Assembly: GCA_029747015.1 (NCBI GenBank) | Contig: JAKOGI010000442.1 | Span: forward strand, 452,501 to 516,500 | Source: Carnegiea gigantea | Lineage: Eukaryota > Streptophyta > Magnoliopsida > Caryophyllales > Cactaceae | DNA length: 64,000 nucleotides | Direction of reading: 5' to 3' | In this document: piece after piece, positions 11,442 through 23,520 of the stretch | Numbering within the stretch: position 1 is the stretch's first letter | How the letters are laid out: the number at the start of each line of letters is the position of its first letter | Position numbers and translations under genes: made by a program | The notes under the pieces: generated by a model | Databases searched by the model: none | Seen by the model: only the letters and a program-made list of their open reading frames with translations | What the model was told of the DNA's origin: nothing

Positions 11442-13768
11442 CCCATGTCCCAATGAGATGGTACAAGTATTTACCACTATATAGTCAAACCCACCAAAAC
11501 AGTTCAATCAAACATTGTAATTGCCGTGTTCTACAACTTCAAGGACTAGGAGATATAGTCAAGGCTCGCATACGTCTACAAGTACACCTACACATCATCG
11601 TGTCATGTGAAGCACATAAGCAGTTGCGTATTCAAGTTGAGGTTAGCCCCTAAAATGCAAGGTACTAGCATGTCATCTTTAGTAAACATAAGCTATGCAA
11701 TGGTGAGCACTTGTGAATGCAAATTCTGATACTTACTAGGTCGTGTATTAAATATATGCGCATTCGGCCACTCAAGCTATACCATGGAGCAACAGGAGCC
11801 ATGTAATACAAGCAACAACCCAACGATCTTATCACATGATAAGCCACACATATTAGACCATGCATCCAACTCAACTGCATCCTATATAGGCTCAAAACAA
11901 GCATTAAGAAGCGCATTCATTCACGCAACTAGCCAGTGACCCAACTCCTATATTCCATCAATGACCGTGCATAACGAACGCGAGTATCTAAGTATATGCT
12001 GACTTAACCTTAGGTGCTCTACCATGCTACCTTTCTTACACATGAGGTATACCTATCCATAGATGTAAACACATGCATATATAACTCTATTGTCATCAAG
12101 TCACACATTACATACATCGTGTTCCAATTACTCCAATTATAACATGAGGAAACAGAATTCATGAAGTGTAAATGATGATTCAAGAGTCATGTTGTGCAAC
12201 TAATCGTATAAATTAAATCGCTTAACCAATACAGTCATACGTTTATTTAAGTTCAACCAAGCAACCATCGAAGACTCATTCTCTTAGCATTCAACCACAA
12301 ACACATCGATGGCCGCGCATAACAATCTACCTATAGGTACTCCCATGGCTTACATAGCACATAACGCTATAATCATTCCTTAAGACATGCAAACTGACAG
12401 GGTTGTCACATAGGGAACACGCCTACACGTGTATACACGATGCAATCCCATTTGCAACATGTGGTCAACGGTACGCCCTAAAGCTCGCCCAAATTTAGGA
12501 GAGATTGGCAACCAATGGGCTCTGATTGTTTTGAGTATGGTTGACATTAACGGTCTTATACATATGCGTTGAGGTCTTATGGACACACATGTCCCACAAG
12601 TGATCATAGGAGTCTTAACGCGTAGGTCGCTCACCTCAGTAGGAATTGTTTACCATGTGCAATTCCAGAGTCTGCTAGGTTCTCTCTCCCTTGCGCTTTC
12701 TAGGCGTATTAGGGTTTATTCTAGCCAAAACAATGCCACCCTACATCACGAATAACAGTTCGTATGATAGAAAGCAAGTAACACACTGTACGGGCAATAA
12801 TGACAAAGATAGGCAATGGTAGGTACACTTACGCAATTTTCAATAAGATCCTACTGCTAATATTTAATCTTTCAAGCATGCATACGAAAATATCCCCCAA
12901 TTTACTTAGGAAATTTAGAATTCACAAGAGGATGTATCATTAGTAGGATTATCGATCATAGCAACTAATCTCCAATCATTCCTTTCCCAGTCCATTACGA
13001 ACGACTCCCTTGATACACGCATCTTTATACGTACACATTCACAAGCAACATTCTGACACACATAAGAACAAGTACTTGTGAACCTAAACTCATTCTACTA
13101 AAGAAACACAAGTCCTTTGGTGCAAAGCAAAACTTAATTGAATAGCCGGTAGGACATTAACATTTCAAAATCTTGAATTTCAAATGTAGAAAGTAACTTA
13201 TCTATTTTTAGCCTCTTCTCTACCATCTCTAAATACCTCTGCTCTCTTTATTGTAGGGCCTGAGGAGCAATCCACACATAGGGGTAAAGAATGAGCTTAG
13301 AAAAAGATTTTCAATCATTCGTGTTTAGACCAATGTGCTTTATCTTTCGATTATTTTATCAGGGCACACCAATAAAACATTTACTATTCGAACCATCACT
13401 TAGCCCACATAAGAATGTGCAAGTTAATTAGGGTTCACATTCTAACACATGACTCACATTTTATCCCATCGGCTTAACCGAATCATATAACAGTCAATTA
13501 GTCAAGTGAATTAGTTCCTTAGGAACACATTGCACCAATGGAGCATCCCTAATGCTTGCTTAAGGCATGGGAAGCCATTTGGCTTCTATACTAATGCATA
13601 ACTCACCCCTTTTAATCAATCGACCTACTTGGACCACACATAAGTCGCAATTCACCATGCCATGAGGCACACTTACACAAAGAGTACAACATATGTCATA
13701 TTATGACAAAGTGTTCCCAGGCGACTACATGAAATGTAAGACTCAGGTTGCAACCTATGGTCGTAAGA
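11442..13768 (-). mobile_element. Element A non-coding interior, 5' part
   Basis: Interior of A between the inserted B and the A 5' primer site. I looked for retroelement domains on both strands and found none; open stretches do not exceed about 85 codons and have no recognisable motif. Lack of coding over 2.3 kb, with the 1.1 kb at 3856-4988, supports a non-autonomous element that depended on proteins made elsewhere. Confidence 0.8.
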
Positions 13769-13784
13769 CCTTGCTTTGATACCA
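13769..13784 (-). other. Element A primer-binding site
   Basis: Minus strand reads TGGTATCAAAGCAAGG, two bases inside the 5' LTR. It resembles the initiator-Met tRNA primer site used by many plant gypsy elements. Confidence 0.8.
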
Positions 13785-13786
13785 TC

Positions 13787-16658
13787 TATAACACCCCTAA
13801 CCCCTGGGGTTAAGAGTATTAACGATTTCCTAAAGCCTACTTAAATTCCGGGGCAAAACGGACAGAATTTCGCCTAAAAATGAGCTAAAACCAGGTTTCT
13901 ACCCTTACTATAGGTTCATGCATTCGATAAATGCATAAACATATATTTATAACTCAACACCTATACACCGGAGATCACAACTCTATGGGCCACCCACCTG
14001 AAGTATACCAAGAATAACGTTCAATAAATAAAAAACAAATAAAAGTACAGCTCAGTGGATCACACATCTGGAGTTACATGACTTCATTAATTAGGGTACA
14101 TGCACTTAAGAACTTAAATTACATCAAAATACGTTACTAAGTTCACAATTTAACATATAAAACATATAAGTCTACTTCTAGAGAAGTAAGGTGGACTCCA
14201 CCTCGGCCTATGTGAATCGATTTCTACTTATCATTTTAGGGACCTGGGGAAAAAGGGAAAAGATAGGAGGATAAGCTACCATACACTAAGTGAATGATTC
14301 CCAACCCCCAAAAAACAAAACAGTTAAACATCATACTTTAGGTAACACATACACACAATCTGATATATAATGTCATACAATAAGCATGTAGGGTGTTCCA
14401 CACTTGTCATCACCTCAGTGACCTATCTAGCACGATGGTAACCCTATTCTCCTTCTAACTCACGCATAAGGTACCTAACTTGCCTGACCTTAAACTCTTG
14501 TAGCTTATCAGTGGTAATTTCATGTTATATCAACATAACATCACACGATATAAGCATAACATCGCATAACATGCACACAGGATTCATTAATAAGCTATCC
14601 CATGCAACAATTCAGGTATTAGATGCAACAGTCCATATATAAACACCCATCGTCAAGGAGTTAAAACAAAATGACCAAGTGATACTCCTTTTTCAAGAAA
14701 GGAAGATTTATGCATATCACTTAAATCAATAGAAATTCTTGTAAAACTGTCGTTATACACCTGGCAGATGATTGAAACTCAATAAAAAATCTTTTCATAA
14801 AGATATGCGCCTTTTCAAATCTTTACACCAACATCACCCTCAAGCGAGGCATTTACATCACATAACATGTACGATATCATTTCCGTAGGCATTGGAATCT
14901 CATATTTGTGATGGTTATGGGTGAGGCCGTCACTCATGTTCCATCATACCAGTGAGATCATCACTCACATTTTGCGTTATCCCCGGCAAAATTAATGGAC
15001 GATTGCCCTCGTCAGGGTCTTCTAGGGTTCCCGCTTATAGGTCTATCTCCCTCGGCATTGGGGTTCCTGTAAATTGGGTCTACTCCATAATAAGATGTCC
15101 TCGCATTTAGCACATTCTCCTAGCCCAAAACATTTTAGATGCATCTCACATCAAATGCACTTGCATTACAACCTTCGTTGTATCACAACAATGACATTCG
15201 CATTCTTAAGAGGCTAGAAGCCTTAATGATTTCATATCGATTTAGAAAGTATAAAACCACTCATTTGTTGAAATATGCCTAAAATGAGTTAATGTCAGTA
15301 TATTCATTCACTCTTCAAGACAGGTGGCATGGAAACTCATTTCTAAGTGTTAACAGTTGCCTTTATACATAAGCATTTTGACTTTCTAATGTTTTTGATG
15401 CAAACTGCTCATCTCAGGACACAAAATTCTATTCATTCAAATGAAACATTGCATGAGTTATAAACAGGGCTCAAAATGTTTAGTTTTAGCTTACTCTTAT
15501 CAAACGAATGGCCTAACACTCCCAGTTGACCATAAGACGTATCGTGTTAGCCATATCAAGGAATCATTTAGTCACTTATCGACACATGGCTTTAAACATA
15601 TTGAAAACATACTTATTTGTGATTGTATTGCTTCCCAACTCAATAGTTTACTTGGGTGATTTCTGAAAACAATCAGGGCACCATTTTAAACTTAAATCAA
15701 CTTGACATTTACATTAGATGAACGCTTAGTTAAAAGAGACTCTTCTAGCTATATTTTAAGGTTCATTCTAATGCAACCACACGTCTGTTCATATAGGCCT
15801 ATGAAACATAGTTTAGGGATGGCTGAACAATCAGTCATTCAACTAAAGCCTTCGGAATACATTTAGGATGAATCACATAATTTTCATTGATGAACATCTC
15901 CTTAACTCACACACCGATTAGTTAAGACACTTACGCAACCAAACAGCCTTGTGGCTATAAACATGTTAATTAGGTATGAACATGGTTCATACAAACACTG
16001 ATAGCACACATGCAAACCCAAGGTTAACAATTAACATTCTCTTTTCAACTAAACAAAATTAGCCTAGCATCACATTTGTAACATGACATTACTTGTAATT
16101 CATGGAGTTTTACACAACCCACACTCCCTCCTCACAGCACCGACAACAACAGTCCTCAAAACCATTTTAGTTCAATCTAAAGTATTCATCAATTACTTAC
16201 AGTTTCTCAACTCGTTACAGTTTCAACCTAACAACTAAATCAGCTATCACAAATATTTCAAAAACATTTGTAAATAAATAGTAGGTTTAGAGATCGGGAA
16301 CCACCACCTGGACTCTAGGGCTTTTGGGCTCAATTTGGATGCTTCAAAACCAGGATTTTGACTCTCTTGCTGTTGTCATGCCTAACCCACGCGAACATGC
16401 CCCAATATCCCTTCTTACCGCAAATTCGAACCCCTCAACCCTCACTTTGGTTGCTGCTTGACCTAAAATCACCTCAGATTTATAGTGGAGGATGGGAATG
16501 CTGTGGCTATGCAGACGTGGCACATGCTCAGTGCCTCGAGGTCGATAAAGTAGACCACAAACATGGCCCATCTAGGCTTGGATTCCCCGCGAGTGGCTAC
16601 GCCTAAGGACGGTCGGCTGGGTGTGAGCCAGGGTGGCGCCGCCACCGTCACCATTGCA

Positions 16659-16716
<58 letters not shown>

Positions 16717-17146
16717 GGTTGGTCGCTGGGGAGGGGTTGCGCGGAATTACCAGAAGAACCCAATATACGTGCGTAAAAAATAAAAGGGGGCTTCAGCCCC
16801 CCTTTTTTGCCTCATTTTTCCTTTTCTTTTTTTTTTGGTTGGTAGTTTAATCACACTTGTTAAACTTGGTTTTGTCCTGAATTATCTAATTCTACTAATC
16901 TCGACGCCAGATGCCTTCGTACAATTTCCTACTTTTGTGTTATTACGACTTGGCTAATTTCTAACGAGTTCACTAATTTTATGAAACCATGTAATTAACC
17001 AAGAAAAATTAATAAAATTTACTCACATAATTATTGCACACAATTATCATGAAAAAATTAGTGTAATATAGCCAAGTCAATCAAGTAAGTTAATAAAAAT
17101 AGTAACTCAAACGATTAGCCTAAGGTTGAAAACCCCAATTGTTGCA
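13787..17146 (-). mobile_element. Element A, 5' LTR (3.36 kb)
   Basis: Partner of 351-3838, beginning TATAACACCC and ending GTTGCA; both termini differ from the other copy by single substitutions. It lies between the primer-binding site and the CCTAG duplication. It is about 130 bp shorter than its partner because of several small deletions (for example near 14080 and 16310). No gene seen; open frames at 16344-16850 run through the CT repeat. Confidence 0.94.
16664..16716. repeat. (CT)n microsatellite in A 5' LTR
   Basis: About 53 bases of CT repeat with one TTT interruption; the equivalent tract in the other LTR is about 23 bases. Confidence 0.95.
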
Positions 17147-17151
17147 CCTAG
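17147..17151. repeat. Target-site duplication of element A (CCTAG)
   Basis: Identical to CCTAG at 346-350; marks the insertion of A into the C LTR. Confidence 0.93.
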
Positions 17152-17662
17152 TGAGGTTGCTCACTTACCTTTAAACCTAAATTAAGAAAGATATGAATGA
17201 TCTTGGAGTTTATGTTAGGTTGGCTTAAAATATTTATGAAATTACTATAGTTATCTTCCCTCTCAACCCTAAAATTGTTTGAAATGTTGAATTATGTTTT
17301 GACTGTCAGGGTTGGTTGTTATTAGGTCCCGTCTCACTTTTTTAATGGTTTCTTTATCAAGTCATGATCATGGGCATGGGATGTGACCTAGAAGTAGAAG
17401 CGAGGCCAATTATCACATAGTACTCGGGAATACACGTTTTAAATTAATTTCCTAGACTTTAAGTACTTTGACTTTTGAATGTTCTTCTACGACTTTGACT
17501 TTTGGCTTTACTTTAGTAATGGATCCTCAATGGTAAATTCTGTGATACTTAGCCTCATGTTTCCTCTCAAAATATACGATGGCAACACCCCATTGGGTTC
17601 TCCGGTGCCACTTAGGATTAAATATTAGTAATTAAACACATTAGAATTTCTAGGGCATTACA
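17152..17662 (+). mobile_element. Element C LTR, right part
   Basis: Continuation of 1-350 after removal of element A. It ends GGGCATTACA, the same kind of terminus as the H LTR (GGGGCATTACA), and is followed at once by an initiator-Met-like primer site. No second copy of this LTR is in the window, so its length and left end are unknown. Confidence 0.75.
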
Positions 17663-17665
17663 ATT

Positions 17666-17680
17666 TGGTATTAAAGCCTA
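17666..17680 (+). other. Element C primer-binding site
   Basis: TGGTATTAAAGCCTA, three bases after the LTR end; a mutated form of the initiator-Met primer site. It fixes the plus orientation of element C. Confidence 0.75.
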
Positions 17681-18744
17681 GATTTATGGACCTGATAGCT
17701 CACTTTAGGATATTATATAAACCAAAGGTTAAAATTTATAGACTTAGAAACTTCCTATAGAGTGAGTGTAGGAATGGGTAAAGGGTTGCATGCATTTACA
17801 TAAAGCATATTAGGAATGCATGCCTTGCGATTAGTTATGTTAGAACGAATGATACACAACATTACCATTGCAAGGGGGTTGATGGCTACATAAAAGCATA
17901 GCCAAGGAACCTGGGGTTGTAATGGTTGAACATATCTATCAAGTTGGGGCAGTTGTAAATAAACATCTAGATAATATGCCTAATAGTTGTTTAAGATTCA
18001 GAGATAATAAGACACTTAACCTACTTTTGACCCTTAGAGGTGACCCAAGGTGGCATTATCAAGTTAATGAGCTACACCCCAAGGTTTGAGAGTTTCGCAA
18101 TTGGATGAGGTATCATTGGTATGACTGCTAATCAATTGGTAAGGGTTTTATAGAGTTAGTTGAGCGTTTAGAGGAGGAGGGCGCATATAACCAACCTTCT
18201 TCATATACAAGTCAGGCAGAAGCCCCACCATTCCTAGATGAGGAAGACACCAAGAATTCCACATCTAAGGAACCATATAATGTTATGAAAGAGCATAAAC
18301 CTATGGAGGATGACCCTAAACAATAAAAGGAAGAACTAGATTTTGAGGATGCAGCACCATCCCTGCCAGCCACTGAGGAACTAAAAGATAACTTCTTAGG
18401 AGAAAGAGAGGAAGATCCATTTGAGAAACCTGAAAAAGATCTAGAGGAGAACGCTAAAGAAGAGCCAGTAGAGGAAGAGCACCTTGAGGAAGAGCTAATA
18501 GAGAATAAGGACCCCAGAGAATAGGATCTAGATGAAGAGCCTGAGGAATAGCCTGAGCCTGAGCATGAACTCGAGATTATTCCTGAACGTGGTACGATGT
18601 TCGAGGAGAGGTGTCCACTCGATGCCCCTAATCAGTAGATGTCAGAGGTTGCTTGAGTTAATAATGTTAGATTCTTAGAGGTTGCATGTTTCTTTGTTAA
18701 ATTAATCTAGAATTAGGTAGTTGTTAGAATGCTTATGTAATGGT
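17681..18744 (+). pseudogene. Element C leader and N-terminal gag-like region with acidic tract
   Basis: Broken coding sequence after the primer site. From about 18180 the plus strand reads a long acidic segment, for example EREEDPFEKPEKDLEEN and EPVEEEHLEEELIEN, ending with a PEPEHELEIIPERG-like piece near 18590. Glu/Asp-rich, coiled-coil-prone leaders occur before the capsid in some plant gypsy elements. Stops occur at several places (for example near 18326, 18524, 18549 and 18638). The link to gag rests on position and composition, not on a catalytic motif. Confidence 0.55.
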
Positions 18745-19095
18745 AATAAATGATGTAATACCTGTTTGCTATTTCTAGATATATGTATTTAACTTACCTA
18801 TTGAGTTTAAATAAATGTGCTTGATTAGGTTATTCTTTAAGAATTGTCTGCATGATTCGAAAATACAAAGTAGTGGAATTAGTGAAGTATAAGTGGGACA
18901 TGTGGTCCTGCATAAATGATGTGGGAATAAATGATGTAATACCTATTTGCTATTTCCTAGATATATGTATTTAACTTGCCTATTGACCTTACATCAATGT
19001 GCTTGCTTAGGTGATTCTTTAAGAATTGTGTGCTTGATTCAAAAATACAAAGTAGTGGAATTAGTGAAGCATAAATGATGTGGTCCTATATGATG
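18745..19095 (+). repeat. Tandem duplication, about 181-bp period
   Basis: Two head-to-tail copies starting AATAAATGATGTAATACCT at 18745 and 18926. They share a middle containing TTCTTTAAGAATTGT and an end containing AAAATACAAAGTAGTGGAAT. The copies differ at roughly one position in ten. The duplicated DNA is non-coding and lies between the acidic leader and the capsid part of element C. Confidence 0.88.
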
Positions 19096-19269
19096 AGAAC
19101 TCCAGCTTGTTAGTGCTTAGGCCAACTTGCCTATTATGAATGATCCTAACTGGTGTATTATGTAGGTCATTATACACTTGTTCGATGATGGTTGTGTGAC
19201 CCTCTATGTATGAGAACTCTTAGGATTGAAACTAATTAAGCTTGACAAACTCTTATAACTTAGATATTA

Positions 19270-20276
19270 AGATACAATGGAGAATCCCAAACTAGGCCCC
19301 AGAATAATACAAGGCCCTAAATCAGCATGGAAAACACTATGGCTAGTTTAAGGGAGAGACTAGAAAGCCTTCATCCTAAAAATAGGCAGGAACTATTAGT
19401 AATGTAGACGAGACAGATCCACCAATGGGGACATATCTCACCAATATGCTGCTTCTAGAGCTTTAGCAAACACAAGAGGAGCATATGCAATAACAAAACA
19501 AACATCTCTAGATGATGGCCAAAATAAAAGATATAAATGCAGTGGAGGATAACTCTTATATGTTCAAGAGGCTAGCATTTTTAAGAGGCTCGTTAGCCAT
19601 AATCCACCCACATACGATGGACCCCCAATCCTAAAGCATTCGAAGATTGGATTTTATGCATGGAGAAGTTGTTGGATGCTCTACAATGTCCTAAAGAAAT
19701 AGAGGGTATAGTTTGCTGGGTTCTACCTAAAACATGAGGCTTGTCTTTATTGGGCTACCACTAAGGAAGGATAGTATAAGGCTAGGTTTGGGTGGAATAA
19801 GTTTAAAGAAGCACTTGAAAATTGCTTTTCCCCTTATCCCTTCAAAATATCAAGGAGAATGGATTCATAAAATTGCAACAAGGGCCCTCCTAATTTATTC
19901 TTCTAAGTTGATTAAGCTCTTTAGATTCGACCCATCCTATGCGAAAGATAGGAAACTGAAGATAAACCATTTTGAGGTAGGGCTCAACTTAATTTTTAAA
20001 AGAAAAGTTATCGGTGCACTAGTATACCTCATATACGAATATGTACAGTAAAGAAGTCAACATAGGAAGGGAAAGTAAGGAGAAAAATAAGTTCTGCAAT
20101 GAACAACGTGGAAATAGAAGGAAGGGGGACCAGTAGGATAATCACAACTTTTAGAATTAGTATAAGAAGGCACGAGAGGGTTATCATAACAACACTAGTA
20201 GCTCACATAATAGGTAGAATCATTGCAATCGATCTGGAGTAGTTTACAGTGCTTGTGGGAAGTTGTTTGTTCCTAA
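19270..20276 (+). pseudogene. Element C gag capsid region (broken, truncated)
   Basis: Plus-strand Ty3/gypsy Gag. Pieces in changing frames read VSHNPPTYDGPP (about 19590), FGWNKFKEALENCF (about 19785) and RFDPSYAKDRKLKINHFE (about 19925), the usual order of a plant gypsy capsid. The last piece is within an open stretch 19734-20051. A start of the nucleocapsid (SACGKL near 20255) is visible, but the sequence changes character at about 20277, where element E begins, so the rest of gag and all of pol are missing. Stops and frameshifts throughout. Confidence 0.8.
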
Positions 20277-21794
20277 CCTGGCACGATTTTGACCAATATC
20301 ACAATTGATTTTAGCCAACAAATAACCTTTAATGTAGCTAATTATCAGTTTTTTCTTTTTTTTTAAGGAATAGATGAGAAAAAGTTCTAAATTAGAGCAA
20401 TGCCTAACCCACTTCGAGGCGTAGCGAATCGATAGTTCCAAAATAAACTAAGGCATGGCACGAAGCAGGACGTTGAAGAAAGCGGAGGTAGAAATTTGGC
20501 ACAGGGGCACCGTGCCTTGTGGCACGATCGTGCCCCATTTATGCTGTTAGTTTTTTTTTTTTTTTTTTTGAAATAAAGATGCATGGGCTACAAAGGGGGT
20601 TTAGTTACCTTTTGGGGTTTATCTAAGGTTTTAGTAGCATATTTTTCTCTCTATAGCTTAGTTTTTGTAGACTCTTTCATCACCATTAACAAAAACTTGG
20701 AAGTTTCAAGCCTTTAATTGAGTTTTTGCAATTCTCTTATTGCTTTTCCCCATTACTGCACAATCTCACCTCCTCTCCCTTTAATCTTTTCAAATACTTT
20801 ATTTTTAAGCAGCCTAATTCCACCCCAAATATGGGTTTGAGGTATTGGGCATTGTGGAGAGATTTTGGTATCAATCCCAAAAGATTTGAGATCTAAATCC
20901 ACCTTTTAAAACTCAAACATCTCTTCTTTTCACGCCCTTTCTTCTATGTTGATCATCAATACCACAAATTTGAGTTGATTTCTTGTAAACTTGAAGAATT
21001 ATTGCCAGAGGATGAAATTAGGACTTGGCTATGGTGTTTGATGATTGAATGTGGTTAAGAAGTTCATTTGTCCGTAGAAATTTTATCATCAACGGATTCT
21101 TAGATGTGGGTAATCTTTTTTCTCTTCATTTTTTGTTGTATTTCTTAGGATTAGTAGTAATTTACGCTAGATTTTCTTTTAGGGGTGATCTCCTTGAGGA
21201 ATATTGGCACTTTATTGGTGGCCATGTAGAGCCACGATCCATGTCGAAGCCACGATCCATGTCGAACCCCAATAACCCCATTTCTTGTGTGGAATATTTT
21301 ATTTAAACGTGCTTAATTAGTTTCGGCTAGGCTGGTTTAGTTTCCTTTGTTATTTTTTGGTTGGGATCCTTATTTGTAGAAAAAAATAGATTAAAAATTT
21401 GCATGTTACAATAGCTTAGTGTTGTTAATCAAATTGAAACCCCATTTCTCAATCAATACAATCTTCAGTTAATCACACATCATCCCTGAGGAAGACTTTT
21501 CACCCTTTCTCACCCTTTAAAAACATAGCAACAAATCGGCATTATTTTTAAGGATGATGGCATTAGATTCGCATTTGATTTAGTCATAATTTTATATATA
21601 GCTTAGTTGTGGACATTTATAAAAATGAAACAAAATTTGAAAAAGAAAACCACAAAAAAATTGAGGATGAATGACTTCTTGGACAAGGTCGCCTAGCTGT
21701 GGGAGGCTCATTTATGTTGAAATTTCACCACCCCACAACAAGGTAAACCCAACCATAGCACTTAATTTAGAAGAATTGGCAGATGAATAAGCTT
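20277..21794 (+). mobile_element. Element E, LTR and leader region (Athila-like, left part)
   Basis: Non-coding DNA that becomes contiguous with a plus-strand Athila-type gag at 34515 once element D is removed. It contains palindromic GGCAC/GTGCC clusters at 20486-20530, a 20-base T run near 20551-20570, and a CATCCCTGAGGAAGACTT stretch near 21480 like the 3' portion of long plant LTRs. I cannot place the LTR borders or a clean primer site. The 5' edge is taken as the point where C gag stops. Open frames in it have no recognisable domain. Confidence 0.55.
21231..21266 (+). repeat. Exact 18-bp tandem repeat, two copies
   Basis: GCCACGATCCATGTCGAA occurs twice head-to-tail, at 21231-21248 and 21249-21266, without mismatch, in otherwise unique element E sequence. 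It is probably a small recent duplication. Confidence 0.93.
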
Positions 21795-21799
21795 AAGGT
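21795..21799. repeat. Target-site duplication of element D (AAGGT)
   Basis: AAGGT directly before the left D LTR; identical copy at 34510-34514. Confidence 0.88.
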
Positions 21800-23497
21800 T
21801 ATAAGGTAATTTTGAGTGAAAAAAAATAAAAGCCATAAGCGTACAGCTTTCACTGTAGTACTTGAGGGTCATGTCCTCACCGACGAGGATGAGATTGAGG
21901 TCACAATCAACTAAACCATCCTAAGCAGAATTAAATTATCCTAACAATGAAATAGGCTAAAGTAACTCCTTATTTTATCTCTTTTTTCACACTTTCTCAA
22001 AATGGCAACAAAATAAAGAAGGTATTCAAGCAAAATAAGAATGGTTCAAAGCTAAGTACTCACATCCTATTCTAAACTTACCTAACATACGAATCTGCGT
22101 CATTAGATAAGCATAATAACGAGGTAAAATGAGACTAAAGGAATGAGCATTCACTCATTGAAATTACTATTGTTAACAAAATAGTAAAATAGCAAAACAA
22201 CACCAAAACAGAACCTAAACTAGCAAGGCAAAACAGAACCAAACAGGGGAGGGGGAGTAATACAGCCGAAATAGGGCCATCAACAACCATTATCATCATT
22301 AATCAAATTACCATCAGCAAGCAACAAGAAACCATTCAATCATCATCATTAGAAAGTAGACACAATAAGCTGTAGCAACAGAGAGCCAAGAAGAGCCAAA
22401 TTTACCAAACTCTCTGACCCATTTCGACCATCAACATCTCTGATTCATAGAGGAAGGCGAGGAGCATCAACCGAGACCTCGCCCAGCACATGAATAGGGG
22501 AAAGATTTAAGAGAAAAGGGGAAATGCGAATAGGGAAAGGGGAGAAGGAAAATAGAGCTCAAGGCGTCCTTGCTTTGCAGCTTAGCTAAACACAAGCAAC
22601 TCCATTTTTGGAGCCCTAACAATCGCAAACAATGGCGGAATCGCCATTACTAAGCCACCAGAATTCGAACAGGGGAGGGAGAAAAACTAAAATTAGAATC
22701 CAAAATCTTATAATAGCATACTGAGAATCGTGATTATCGACTGGAAAATCAACAAAATAAGATTAATTACATGAATCTGGAAGCTGAAATATATCTAAAA
22801 AACGAAAAGAATAGGAACCCTAATTTTACCAATCACTGAAAATTAAAACGAAAAATCTAAAATCTGAGGATAAACCTGATTCCAAAAACTCTAACCCTAA
22901 CTCTGGAGCTGAATTCGTCAATTTATAGTTGAACCTTCTTCAATCTCGACCCTTGATTGATGTGTGCCGTGGACGGTGATGATGGGGATTTATTGGCAGT
23001 TGCTGCACGAAATCCGATGATGGGTGAGAACGGTGGTGTGCTGGCAGTGCTGCACTGGCAATGGATAAGGATGAAGGAGATGGTGGTGATGGTGAGGATG
23101 TCGGTAATGGCAGATAGAGAGAGGGAGATGAGATCAAAGAGAAAGAGAGGGGTCGAGGTTTCTGGTTGAGTGAGGAGAGAGAAGATAAGAAGATTGAAAG
23201 GGGGGGAATCACGTGAGCCGCATGCCGGGCTGGGAGGAAATTTTGGTTTTCCTTTTATTTTTTTCTTTTCATTTTTTTAGGCTAAAAAAAATAAGCTTAA
23301 GGATTGGGTCGGGTTTGAGTAATCTGGCCCACTGCTTTATTTTCGACATTTTTCATCCTTTTCCTCGCATTTTTTCCCAAAACTATTCAATATCTACAAA
23401 ACAAAATAAAATCAAATAAAAACCTAAAAATAGCAATTATTACGAGCATAAATTGGTAGAAAAGCATCGTCGAAATAACGTATTTTTGGCACAAACA
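21800..23497 (-). mobile_element. Element D, 3' LTR
   Basis: 1.7-kb terminal repeat from TATAAGGTAATTTTGAG to TTTTTGGCACAAACA, pairing with 32809-34509. On the element strand it starts TGTTTGTGCC and ends CCTTATA, so it lacks the usual CA end; the border is set by the target duplication and by the primer site next to the partner LTR. A Ser/Pro-rich open frame at 22940-23212 has no support as a gene. Confidence 0.93.
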
Positions 23498-23520
23498 AAT
23501 ACCCCCACACCAAAATTTTC
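23498..23520 (-). other. Element D polypurine-like tract
   Basis: Minus strand reads AAATTTTGGTGTGGGGGTAT up to the start of the 3' LTR. It is G-rich with a few T interruptions and sits where the polypurine tract should be. Confidence 0.6.

Noticed and set aside
16344..16850. Open frames with Ser-Leu or Arg-Glu repeats
   Set aside because: Translations of the CT microsatellite in the A 5' LTR.
18745..19095. Possible CRISPR-like array
   Set aside because: Only two long head-to-tail copies without spacers, in a plant retroelement.
20486..20530. GGCAC/GTGCC inverted repeats considered as an inverted-repeat transposon end or terminator hairpin
   Set aside because: No second terminus or target duplication; similar GC-rich palindromes are common in long Athila-like LTRs.
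22940..23212. Ser/Pro-rich 90-codon open frame
   Set aside because: Within the D LTR; composition is biased, there is no family motif, and the other LTR does not preserve it.
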